Shown one piece after another: positions 26,801-39,500 of a DNA stretch of 64,000 bases. The position numbers and the translations under genes were made by a program. Numbering within the stretch: the stretch's first letter is position 1; each line of letters begins with the position of its first letter. Source of the stretch: Auanema rhodensis (lineage: Eukaryota; Nematoda; Chromadorea; Rhabditida; Rhabditidae); NCBI GenBank assembly GCA_964057225.1, contig OZ059895.1, positions 558,001 through 622,000 of the forward strand. The letters run 5' to 3'. The notes below the pieces were generated by a model that saw only the letters and a program-made list of their open reading frames with translations, was not told the origin of the DNA and made no database searches.

Positions 26801-28080
26801 CATGTACACTCAACATTGCTTCCAAAAACATTTTGACAAAAAGTTTTTCGAAAAATTTCAAAATAATTTAGCAAAAAGTAGATGTTTTTAGATTTCTTTT
26901 TTCAAGGCAAAGACGATGGACAATGTTATTCAACGAAAAAATTAATTCTTCAGGGTAAAAATCGAGGATATAAGTGTGAACTTATATCAGTTGATATCTC
27001 GGTGCATTTTTAAGCTAGCGCAAATCTGATAACACAGATCGACGCAGCTTAAAAATCCGCATCGAATGCACTATACTACATTGAGAAACGCTTAATACAA
27101 AAATTAGTTATGATCGTTTGAAAAATGATGCATTAGTGTATGTTGAGTTTCCATGTACACTCAACATTGCTTCCAAAAACATTTTGACAAAAAGTTTTTC
27201 GAAAAATTTCAAAATAATTTAGCAAAAAGTAGATGTTTTTAGATTTCTTTTTTCAAGGCAAAGACGATGGACAATGTTATTCAACGAAAAAATTAATTCT
27301 TCAGGGTGAAAATCGAGGATATAAGTGTGAACTTATATCAGTTGATATCTCGGTGCATTTTTAAGTTAGCGCAAATCTGATAACACAGATCGACGCAGCT
27401 TACAAATCCGCATCGAATGCACTATACTACATCGAGAAACGCAAAATACAAAAATTAGTTATGATCGTTTGAAAAATGATGCATTAGTGTATGTTGAGTT
27501 TCCATGTACACTCAACATTGCTTCCAAAAACATTTTGACAAAAATTTTTTCGAAAAATTTCAAAATAATTTAGCAAAAAGTAGATGTTTTTAGATTCCAT
27601 TTTTCAAAGCAAAGACGATGGACAATGTTATTCAACGAAAAAATTAATTCTTCAGGGTGAAAATCGAGGATATAAGTGTGAACTTATATCAGTTGATATC
27701 TCGGTGCATTTTTAAGCTAGCGCAAATCTGATAACACAAATCGACGCAGCTTAAAAATCCGCATCGAATGCACTATACTACATTGAGAAACGCTTAATAC
27801 AAAAATTAGTTATGATCGTTTGAAAAATGATGCATTAGTGTATGTTGAGTTTCCATGTACACTCAACATTGCTTCCAAAAACATTTTGACAAAAAGTTTT
27901 TCGAAAAATTTCAAAATAATTTAGCAAAAAGTAGATGTTTTTAGATTTCTTTTTTCAAGGCAAAGACGATGGACAATGTTATTCAACGAAAAAATTAATT
28001 CTTCAGGGTGAAAATCGAGGATATAAGTGTGAACTTATATCAGTTGATATCTCGGTGCATTTTTAAGCTAGCGCAAATCT
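23869..28080. repeat. HOR domain 5: 3-mer G-L-(F/G) (1053 bp), four units
   Basis: Units start at 23869, 24922, 25975 and 27028. L has 25c, 'catcgag', 'gcaaaata' and an E-like 3' half. The third monomer is a hybrid: 10a as in F, then 167g and 'tttcttttttcaagg' as in G. In the second unit (25624) the hybrid returns to F ('tttcattttt', 242a) at its 3' end. The copy at 26677 has a private cagggtaaa. Each G ends with 339t before L. Confidence 0.88.
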
Positions 28081-29133
28081 GATAACACAGATCGACGCAG
28101 CTTAAAAATCCGCATCGAGTGCACTATACTACATTGAGAAACGCTTAATACAAAAATTAGTTTTGATCGTTTGAAAAATGATGCATTAGTGTATGTTGAG
28201 TTTCCATGTACACTCAACATTGCTTCCAAAAACATTTTGACAAAAATTTTTTCGAAAAATTTCAAGATAATTTAGCAAAAAGTAGATGTTTTTAGATTCC
28301 ATTTTTCAAAGCAGAGACGATGGACAATGTTATTCAACGAAAAAATTAATTCTTCAGGGTGAAAATCGAGGATATAAGTGTGAACTTATATCAGTTGATA
28401 TCTCGGTGCATTTTTAAGTTAGCGCAAATCTAATAACACAGATCGACGCAGCTTAAAAATCCGCATCGAATGCACTATACTACATTGAGAAACGCTTAAT
28501 ACAAAAATTAGTTATGATCGTTTGAAAAATGATGCATTACTGTATGTTGAGTTTCCATGTACACTCAACATTGCTTCCAAAAACATTTTGACAACAATTT
28601 TTTCGAAACATTTCAAAATAATTTAGCAAAAAGTAGATGTTTTTAGATTTCTTTTTTCAAGGCAAAGACGATGGACAATGTTATTCAACGAAAAAATTAA
28701 TTCTTCAGGGTGAAAATCGAGGATATAAGTGTGAACTTATATCAGTTGATATCTCGGTGCATTTTTAAGCTAGCGCAAATCTGATAACACAGATCGACGC
28801 AGCTTAAAAATCCACATCGAGTGCACTATACTACATTGAGAAACGCTTAATACAAAAATTAGTTTTGATCGTTTGAAAAATGATGCATTAGTGTATGTTG
28901 AGTTTCCATGTACACTCAACATTGCTTCCAAAAACATTTTGACAAAAATTTTTTCGAAAAATTTCAAAATAATTTAGCAAAAAGTAGATGTTTTTAGATT
29001 CCATTTTTGAAAGCAAAGACGATGGACAATGTTATTCAACGAAAAAATTAATTCTTCAGGGTGAAAATCGAGGATATAAGTGTGAACTTATATCAGTTGA
29101 TATCTCGGTGCATTTTTAAGTTAGCGCAAATCT
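28081..29133. repeat. H-J-H2 segment resuming the 7-mer order
   Basis: The three monomers at 28081, 28432 and 28783 match the third to fifth monomers of the 7-mer at 18604-23517: H with 83t/186g/'cagag', J with 109c/164c/178c, and H2 with 83t/186a. They directly follow the F/G hybrid that closes the 3-mer block. This suggests that block expanded between the G and H positions of a 7-mer. Private changes include 'tccacatcgag' in the copy at 28783. Confidence 0.75.
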
Positions 29134-32100
29134 GATAACACAGATCGACGCAGCTTAAAAATCCGCATCGAATGCACTATACTACATTGAGAAACGCTTA
29201 ATACAAAAATTAGTTATGATCGTTTGAAAAATGATGCATTAGTGTATGTTGAGTTTCCATGTACACTCAACATTGCTTCCAAAAACATTTTGACAACAAT
29301 TTTTTCGAAACATTTCAAAATAATTTAGCAAAAAGTAGATGTTTTTAGATTCCTTTTTTTGAGGCAAAGACGATGGACAATGTTATTCAACGAAAAAATT
29401 AATTCTTCAGGGTGAAAATTGAGGATATAAGTGTGAACTTATATCAGTTGATATCTCGGTGCATTTTTAAGCTAGCGCAAATCTGATAACACAAATCGAC
29501 GCAGCTTAAAAATCCGCATCGAATGCACTATACTACATTGAGAAACGCTTAATACAAAAATTAGTTATGATCGTTTGAAAAATGATGCATTAGTGTATGT
29601 TGAGTTTCCATGTACACTCAACATTGCTTCCAAAAACATTTTGACAAAAATTTTTTCGAAACATTTCAAAATAATTTAGCAAAAAGTAGATGTTTTTAGA
29701 TTCCTTTTTTTGAGGCAAAGACGATGGACAATGTTATTCAACGAAAAAATTAATTCTTCAGGGTGAAAATCGAGGATATAAGTGTGAACTTATATCAGTT
29801 GATATCTCGGTGCATTTTTAAGTTAGCGCAAATCTGATAACACAGATCGACGCAGCTTAAAAATTCGGATCGAATGCACTATATTACATTGAGAAACGCT
29901 TAATACAAAAATTAGTTATGATCGTTTGAAAAATGATGCATTAGTGTATGTTGAGTTTCCATGTACACTCAACATTGCTTCCAAAAACATTTTGACAAAA
30001 ATTTTTTCGAAAAATTTCAAAATAATTTAGCAAAAAGTAGATGTTTTTAGATTCCATTTTTCAAGGCAAAGACAATGGACATTGTTATTCAACGAAAAAA
30101 ATGATTCTTCAGGGTGAAAATCGAGGATATAAGTGTGAACTTATATCAGTTGATATCTCGGTGCATTTTTAAGCTAGCGCAAATATGATAACACAGATCG
30201 ACGCAGCTTAAAAATCCGCATCGAATGCACTATACTACATTGAGAAACGCTTAATACAAAAATTTGTTATGATCGTTTGAAAAATGATGCATTAGTGTAT
30301 GTTGAGTTTCCATGTACACTCAACATTGCTTCCAAAAACATTTTGACAAAAATTTTTTCGAAACATTTCAAAATAATTTAGCAAAAAGTAGATGTTTTTA
30401 GATTCCTTTTTTCAAGGCAAAGACGATGGACAATGTTATTCAACGAAAAAATTAATTCTTCAGGGTGAAAATCGAGGATATAAGTGTGAACTTATATCAG
30501 TTGATATCTCGGTGCATTTTTAAGCTAGCGCAAATCTGATAACACAGATCGACGCAGCTTAAAAATCGGCATCGAGTGCACTATACTACATTGAGAAACG
30601 CTTAATACAAAAATTAGTTATGATCGTTTGAAAAATGATGCAATAGTGTATGTTGAGTTTCCATGTACACTCAACATTGCTTCCAAAAACATTTTGACAA
30701 AAATTTTTTCGAAAAATTTCAAAATAATTTAGCAAAAAGTAGATGTTTTTAGATTCCTTTTTTTGAGGCAAAGACGATGGACAATGTTATTCAACGAAAA
30801 AATTAATTCTTCAGAGTGAAAATTGAGGATATAAGTGTGAACTTATATCAGTTGATATCTCGGTGCATTTTTAAGTTAGCGCAAATCTGATAACACAAAT
30901 CGACGCAGCTTAAAAATCCGCATCGAATGCACTATACTACATTGAGAAACGCTTAATACAAAAATTAGTTATGATCGTTTGAAAAATGATGCATTAGTGT
31001 ATGTTGAGTTTCCATGTACACTCAACATTGCTTCCAAAAACATTTTGACAAAAATTTTTTCGAAACATTTCAAAATAATTTAGCAGAAAGTAGATGTTTT
31101 TAGATTCCTTTTTTTGAGGCAAAGACGATGGACAATGTTATTCAACGAAAAAATTAATTCTTCAGGGTGAAAATCGAGGATATAAGTGTGAACTTATATC
31201 AGTTGATATCTCGGTGCATTTTTAAGTTAGCGCAAATCTGATAACACAGATCGACGCAGCTTAAAAATTCGGATCGAATGCACTATATTACATTGAGAAA
31301 CGCTTAATACAAAAATTAGTTATGATCGTTTGAAAAATGATGCATTAGTGTATGTTGAGTTTCCATGTACACTCAACATTGCTTCCAAAAACATTTTGAC
31401 AAAAATTTTTTCGAAAAATTTCAAAATAATTTAGCAAAAAGTAGATGTTTTTAGATTCCATTTTTCAAGGCAAAGACAATGGACATTGTTATTCAACGAA
31501 AAAAATGATTCTTCAGGGTGAAAATCGAGGATATAAGTGTGAACTTATATCAGTTGATATCTCGGTGCATTTTTAAGCTAGCGCAAATATGATAACACAG
31601 ATCGACGCAGCTTAAAAATCCGCATCGAATGCACTATACTACATTGAGAAACGCTTAATACAAAAATTTGTTATGATCGTTTGAAAAATGATGCATTAGT
31701 GTATGTTGAGTTTCCATGTACACTCAACATTGCTTCCAAAAACATTTTGACAAAAATTTTTTCGAAACATTTCAAAATAATTTAGCAAAAAGTAGATGTT
31801 TTTAGATTCCTTTTTTCAAGGCAAAGACGATGGACAATGTTATTCAACGAAAAAATTAATTCTTCAGGGTGAAAATCGAGGATATAAGTGTGAACTTATA
31901 TCAGTTGATATCTCGGTGCATTTTTAAGCTAGCGCAAATCTGATAACACAAATCGACGCAGCTTAAAAATCCGCATCGAATGCACTATACTACATTGAGA
32001 AACGCTTAATACAAAAATTAGTTATGATCGTTTGAAAAATGATGCATTAGTGTATGTTGAGTTTCCATGTACACTCAACATTGCTTCCAAAAACATTTTG

Positions 32101-32292
32101 ACAAAAATTTTTTCGGAAAATTTCAAAATAATTTAGCAAAAAGTAGATGTTTTTAGATTCCTTTTTTCAAGGCAAAGACGATGGACAATGTTATTCAACG
32201 AAAAAATTAATTCTTCAGGGAGAAAATCGAGGATATAAGTGTGAACTTATATCAGTTGATATCTCGGTGCATTTTTAAGCTAGCGCAAATCT
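29134..32292. repeat. Start of the 'tgagg' family: mixed unit with O-C-P-N 4-mer
   Basis: From 29134 many monomers carry 'ttttgagg' (227t, 228g), which is not seen further left. O (29836, 31240) has 'attcggatcg', 'atattacatt', 'gacaatgg' and 266a/268g. It is followed each time by a C copy (30187, 31591) with 79t and 178c, preceded by 'aaatatg'. O-C-P-N at 29836-31239 is followed by O-C again at 31240, giving a 1404-bp period. The 61-codon minus-strand frame at 30586-30771 lies within this repeat and is not a gene. Confidence 0.8.
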
Positions 32293-35200
32293 GATAACAC
32301 AGATCGACGCAGCTTAAAAATCCGCATCGAGTGCACTATACTACATTGAGAAACGCTTAATACAAAAATTAGTTATGATCGTTTGAAAAATGATGCATTA
32401 GTGTATGTTGAGTTTCCATGTACACTCAACATTGCTTCCAAAAACATTTTGACAAAAATTTTTTCGAAAAATTTCAAAATAATTTAGCAAAAAGTAGATG
32501 TTTTTAGATTCCTTTTTTTGAGGCAAAGACGATGGACAATGTTATTCAACGAAAAAATTAATTCTTCAGAGTGAAAATTGAGGATATAAGTGTGAACTTA
32601 TATCAGTTGATATCTCGGTGCATTTTTAAGTTAGCGCAAATCTGATAACACAAATCGACGCAGCTTAAAAATCCGCATCGAATGCACTATACTACATTGA
32701 GAAACGCTTAATACAAAAATTAGTTATGATCGTTTGAAAAATGATGCATTAGTGTATGTTGAGTTTCCATGTACACTCAACATTGCTTCCAAAAACATTT
32801 TGACAAAAATTTTTTCGAAACATTTCAAAATAATTTAGCAAAAAGTAGATGTTTTTAGATTCCTTTTTTTGAGGCAAAGACGATGGACAATGTTATTCAA
32901 CGAAAAAATTAATTCTTCAGGGTGAAAATCGAGAATATAAGTGTGAACTTATATCAGTTGATATCTCGGTGCATTTTTAAGTTAGCGCAAATCTGATAAC
33001 ACAAATCGACGCAGCTTAAAAATCCGCATCGAATGCACTATACTACATTGAGAAACGCTTAATACAAAAATTAGTTATGATCGTTTGAAAAATGATGCAT
33101 TAGTGTATGTTGAGTTTCCATGTACACTCAACATTGCTTCCAAAAACATTTTGACAAAAATTTTTTCGAAAAATTTCAAAATAATTTAGCAAAAAGTAGA
33201 TGTTTTTAGATTCCTTTTTTTGAGGCAAAGACGATGGACAATGTTATTCAACGAAAAAATTAATTCTTCAGGGTGAAAATTGAGGATATAAGTGTGAACT
33301 TATATCAGTTGATATCTCGGTGCATTTTTAAGTTAGCGCAAATCTGATAACACAGATCGACGCAGCTTAAAAATCCGCATCGAATGCGCTATACTACATT
33401 TAGAAACGCTTAATACAAAAATTAGTTATGATCGTTTGAAAAATGATGCATTAGTGTATGTTGAGTTTCCATGTACACTCAACATTGCTTCCAAAAACAT
33501 TTTGACAAAAATTTTTTCGAAACATTTCAAAATAATTTAGCAAAGAGTAGATGTTTTTAGATTCCTTTTTCTGAGGCAAAGACGATGGACAATGTTATTC
33601 AACGAAAAAATTAATTCTTCAGGGTGAAAATCGAGGATATAAGTGTGAACTTATATCAGTTGATATCTCGGTGCATTTTTAAGTTAGCGCAAATCTGATA
33701 ACACAAATCGACGCAGCTTAAAAATCCGCATCGAATGCACTATACTACATTGAGAAACGCTTAATACAAAAATTAGTTATGATCGTTTGAAAAATGATGC
33801 AATAGTGTATGTTGAGTTTCCATGTACACTCAACATTGCTTCCAAAAACATTTTGACAAAAATTTTTTCGAAACATTTCAAAATAATTTAGCAAAAAGTA
33901 GATGTTTTTAGATTCCTTTTTTCAAGGCAAAGACGATGGACAATGTTATTCAACGAAAAAATTAATTCTTCAGGGAGAAAATCGAGGATATAAGTGTGAA
34001 CTTATATCAGTTGATATCTCGGTGCATTTTTAAGCTAGCGCAAATATGATAACACAGATCGACGCAGCTTAAAAATCCGCATCGAATGCACTATACTACA
34101 TTGAGAAACGCTTAATACAAAAATTTGTTATGATCGTTTGAAAAATGATGCATTAGTGTATGTTGAGTTTCCATGTACACTCAACATTGCTTCCAAAAAC
34201 ATTTTGACAAAAATTTTTTCGAAAAATTTCAAGATAATTTAGCAAAAAGTAGATGTTTTTAGATTCCTTTTTTCAAGGCAAAGACGATGGACAATGTTAT
34301 TCAACGAAAAAATTAATTCTTCAGGGAGAAAATCGAGGATATAAGTGTGAACTTATATCAGTTGATATCTCGGTGCATTTTTAAGCTAGCGCAAATCTGA
34401 TAACACAGATCGACGCAGCTTAAAAATCCGCATCGAGTGCACTATACTACATTGAGAAACGCTTAATACAAAAATTAGTTATGATCGTTTGAAAAATGAT
34501 GCATTAGTGTATGTTGAGTTTCCATGTACACTCAACATTGCTTCCAAAAACATTTTGACAAAAATTTTTTCGAAAAATTTCAAAATAATTTAGCAAAAAG
34601 TAGATGTTTTTAGATTCCTTTTTTTGAGGCAAAGACGATGGACAATGTTATTCAACGAAAAAATTAATTCTTCAGAGTGAAAATTGAGGATATAAGTGTG
34701 AACTTATATCAGTTGATATCTCGGTGCATTTTTAAGTTAGCGCAAATCTGATAACACAAATCGACGCAGCTTAAAAATCCGCATCGAATGCACTATACTA
34801 CATTGAGAAACGCTTAATACAAAAATTAGTTATGATCGTTTGAAAAATGATGCATTAGTGTATGTTGAGTTTCCATGTACACTCAACATTGCTTCCAAAA
34901 ACATTTTGACAAAAATTTTTTCGAAACATTTCAAAATAATTTAGCAAAAAGTAGATGTTTTTAGATTCCTTTTTTTGAGGCAAAGACGATGGACAATGTT
35001 ATTCAACGAAAAAATTAATTCTTCAGGGTGAAAATCGAGAATATAAGTGTGAACTTATATCAGTTGATATCTCGGTGCATTTTTAAGTTAGCGCAAATCT
35101 GATAACACAAATCGACGCAGCTTAAAAATCCGCATCGAATGCACTATACTACATTGAGAAACGCTTAATACAAAAATTAGTTATGATCGTTTGAAAAATG

Positions 35201-36504
35201 ATGCATTAGTGTATGTTGAGTTTCCATGTACACTCAACATTGCTTCCAAAAACATTTTGACAAAAATTTTTTCGAAAAATTTCAAAATAATTTAGCAAAA
35301 AGTAGATGTTTTTAGATTCCTTTTTTTGAGGCAAAGACGATGGACAATGTTATTCAACGAAAAAATTAATTCTTCAGGGTGAAAATTGAGGATATAAGTG
35401 TGAACTTATATCAGTTGATATCTCGGTGCATTTTTAAGTTAGCGCAAATCTGATAACACAGATCGACGCAGCTTAAAAATCCGCATCAAATGCGCTATAC
35501 TACATTCAGAAACGCTTAATACAAAAATTAGTTATGATCGTTTGAAAAATGATGCATTAGTGTATGTTGAGTTTCCATGTACACTCAACATTGCTTCCAA
35601 AAACATTTTGACAAAAATTTTTTCGAAACATTTCAAAATAATTTAGCAAAGAGTAGATGTTTTTAGATTCCTTTTTCTGAGGCAAAGACGATGGACAATG
35701 TTATTCAACGAAAAAATTAATTCTTCAGGGTGAAAATCGAGGATATAAGTGTGAACTTATATCAGTTGATATCTCGGTGCATTTTTAAGTTAGCGCAAAT
35801 CTGATAACACAAATCGACGCAGCTTAAAAATCCGCATCGAATGCACTATACTACATTGAGAAACGCTTAATACAAAAATTAGTTATGATCGTTTGAAAAA
35901 TGATGCAATAGTGTATGTTGAGTTTCCATGTACACTCAACATTGCTTCCAAAAACATTTTGACAAAAATTTTTTCGAAACATTTCAAAATAATTTAGCAA
36001 AAAGTAGATGTTTTTAGATTCCTTTTTTCAAAGCAAGGACGATGGACAATGTTATTCAACGAAAAAATTAATTCTTCAGGGAGAAAATCGAGGATATAAG
36101 TGTGAACTTATATCAGTTGATATCTCGGTGCATTTTTAAGCTAGCGCAAATATGATAACACAGATCGACGCAGCTTAAAAATCCGCATCGAATGCACTAT
36201 ACTACATTGAGAAACGCTTAATACAAAAATTTGTTATGATCGTTTGAAAAATGATGCATTAGTGTATGTTGAGTTTCCATGTACACTCAACATTGCTTCC
36301 AAAAACATTTTGACAAAAATTTTTTCGAAAAATTTCAAAATAATTTAGCAAAAAGTAGATGTTTTTAGATTCCTTTTTTCAAGGCAAAGACGATGGACAA
36401 TGTTATTCAACGAAAAAATTAATTCTTCAGGGAGAAAATCGAGGATATAAGTGTGAACTTATATCAGTTGATATCTCGGTGCATTTTTAAGCTAGCGCAA
36501 ATCT
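32293..36504. repeat. HOR domain 6: 6-mer P-N-R-S-T-U (2106 bp), two units
   Basis: Units are 32293-34398 and 34399-36504. P has 39g, cagagtg and 287t. N has 178c and, in both units, the private 291a ('gagaatataag'). R has 10a, 'ttttgagg' and 287t. S has 'gaatgcgct' or 'caaatgcgct', 200g and 'ttctgagg'. T has 'gcaatagtg' and cagggag. U is preceded by 'aaatatg' and has 79t and cagggag. The second unit has extra changes, for example 'cattcag' at 35452 and 'aaagcaagg' at 35803. Confidence 0.88.
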
Positions 36505-39500
36505 GATAACACAGATCGACGCAGCTTAAAAATCCGCATCGAGTGCACTATACTACATTGAGAAACGCTTAATACAAAAATTAGTTATGATCGTTTGAAA
36601 AATGATGCATTAGTGTATGTTGAGTTTCCATGTACACTCAACATTGCTTCCAAAAACATTTTGACAAAAATTTTTTCGAAAAATTTCAAAATAATTTAGC
36701 AAAAAGTAGATGTTTTTAGATTCCTTTTTTTGAGGCAAAGACGATGGACAATGTTATTCAACGAAAAAATTAATTCTTCAGGGTGAAAATTGAGGATATA
36801 AGTGTGAACTTATATCAGTTGATATCTCGGTGCATTTTTAAGTTAGCGCAAATCTGATAACACAGATCGACGCAGCTTAAAAATCCGCATCGAATGCACT
36901 ATACTACATTGAGAAACGCTTAATACAAAAATTAGTTATGATCGTTTGAAAAATGATGCATTAGTGTATGTTGAGTTTCCATGTACACTCAACATTGCTT
37001 CCAAAAACATTTTGACAAAAATTTTTTCGAAACATTTCAAAATAATTTAGCAAAAAGTAGATGTTTTTAGATTCCTTTTTTTGAGGCAAAGACGATGGAC
37101 AATGTTATTCAACGAAAAAATTAATTCTTCAGGGTGAAAATCGAGGATATAAGTGTGAACTTATATCAGTTGATATCTCGGTGCATTTTTAAGTTAGCGC
37201 AAATCTGATAACACAAATCGACGCAGCTTAAAAATCCGCATCGAATGCACTATACTACATTGAGAAACGCTTAATACAAAAATTTGTTATGATCGTTTGA
37301 AAAATGATGCATTAGTGTATGTTGAGTTTCCATGTACACTCAACATTGCTTCCAAAAACATTTTGACAAAAATTTTTTCGAAAAATTTCAAAATAATTTA
37401 GCAAAAAGTAGATGTTTTTAGATTCCTTTTTTCAAGGCAAAGACGATGGACAATGTTATTCAACGAAAAAATTAATTCTTCAGGGAGAAAATCGAGGATA
37501 TAAGTGTGAACTTATATCAGTTGATATCTCGGTGCATTTTTAAGCTAGCGCAAATCTGATAACACAGATCGACGCAGCTTAAAAATCCGCATCGAGTGCA
37601 CTATACTACATTGAGAAACGCTTAATACAAAAATTAGTTATGATCGTTTGAAAAATGATGCATTAGTGTATGTTGAGTTTCCATGTACACTCAACATTGC
37701 TTCCAAAAACATTTTGACAAAAATTTTTTCGAAAAATTTCAAAATAATTTAGCAAAAAGTAGATGTTTTTAGATTCCTTTTTTTGAGGCAAAGACGATGG
37801 ACAATGTTATTCAACGAAAAAATTAATTCTTCAGAGTGAAAATTGAGGATATAAGTGTGAACTTATATCAGTTGATATCTCGGTGCATTTTTAAGTTAGC
37901 GCAAATCTGATAACACAAATCGACGCAGCTTAAAAATCCGCATCGAATGCACTATACTACATTGAGAAACGCTTAATACAAAAATTAGTTATGATCGTTT
38001 GAAAAATGATGCATTAGTGTATGTTGAGTTTCCATGTACACTCAACATTGCTTCCAAAAACATTTTGACAAAAATTTTTTCGAAACATTTCAAAATAATT
38101 TAGCAAAAAGTAGATGTTTTTAGATTCCTTTTTTCAAGGCAAAGACGATGGACAATGTTATTCAACGAAAAAATTAATTCTTCAGGGAGAAAATCGAGGA
38201 TATAAGTGTGAACTTATATCAGTTGATATCTCGGTGCATTTTTAAGCTAGCGCAAATCTGATAACACAGATCGACGCAGCTTAAAAATCCGCATCGAGTG
38301 CACTATACTACATTGAGAAACGCTTAATACAAAAATTAGTTATGATCGTTTGAAAAATGATGCATTAGTGTATGTTGAGTTTCCATGTACACTCAACATT
38401 GCTTCCAAAAACATTTTGACAAAAATTTTTTCGAAAAATTTCAAAATAATTTAGCAAAAAGTAGATGTTTTTAGATTCCTTTTTTTGAGGCAAAGACGAT
38501 GGACAATGTTATTCAACGAAAAAATTAATTCTTCAGGGTGAAAATTGAGGATATAAGTGTGAACTTATATCAGTTGATATCTCGGTGCATTTTTAAGTTA
38601 GCGCAAATCTGATAACACAGATCGACGCAGCTTAAAAATCCGCATCGAATGCACTATACTACATTGAGAAACGCTTAATACAAAAATTAGTTATGATCGT
38701 TTGAAAAATGATGCATTAGTGTATGTTGAGTTTCCATGTACACTCAACATTGCTTCCAAAAACATTTTGACAAAAATTTTTTCGAAACATTTCAAAATAA
38801 TTTAGCAAAAAGTAGATGTTTTTAGATTCCTTTTTTTGAGGCAAAGACGATGGACAATGTTATTCAACGAAAAAATTAATTCTTCAGGGTGAAAATCGAG
38901 GATATAAGTGTGAACTTATATCAGTTGATATCTCGGTGCATTTTTAAGTTAGCGCAAATCTGATAACACAAATCGACGCAGCTTAAAAATCCGCATCGAA
39001 TGCACTATACTACATTGAGAAACGCTTAATACAAAAATTAGTTATGATCGTTTGAAAAATGATGCATTAGTGTATGTTGAGTTTCCATGTACACTCAACA
39101 TTGCTTCCAAAAACATTTTGACAAAAATTTTTTCGAAAAATTTCGAAATAATTTAGCAAAAAGTAGATGTTTTTAGATTCCTTTTTTCAAGGCAAAGACG
39201 ATGGACAATGTTATTCAACGAAAAAATTAATTCTTCAGGGAGAAAATCGAGGATATAAGTGTGAACTTATATCAGTTGATATCTCGGTGCATTTTTAAGC
39301 TAGCGCAAATCTGATAACACAGATCGACGCAGCTTAAAAATCCGCATCGAGTGCACTATACTACATTGAGAAACGCTTAATACAAAAATTAGTTATGATC
39401 GTTTGAAAAATGATGCATTAGTGTATGTTGAGTTTCCATGTACACTCAACATTGCTTCCAAAAACATTTTGACAAAAATTTTTTCGAAAAATTTCAAAAT

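Noticed and set aside
4902-28967. Repeated 65-codon minus-strand frames (plus an 89-codon version at 6657-6926), for example 4902-5099, 8061-8258 and 28770-28967
   Set aside because: They occur only in H-type monomers, because 83 a to t removes a stop present in other subtypes. They have no codon signature, no ribosome or promoter context and no recognisable domain, and they track the satellite period exactly. They are chance frames.
30586-30771. 61-codon minus-strand frame
   Set aside because: It falls wholly inside one monomer and depends on variants of that copy. There is no independent coding evidence.
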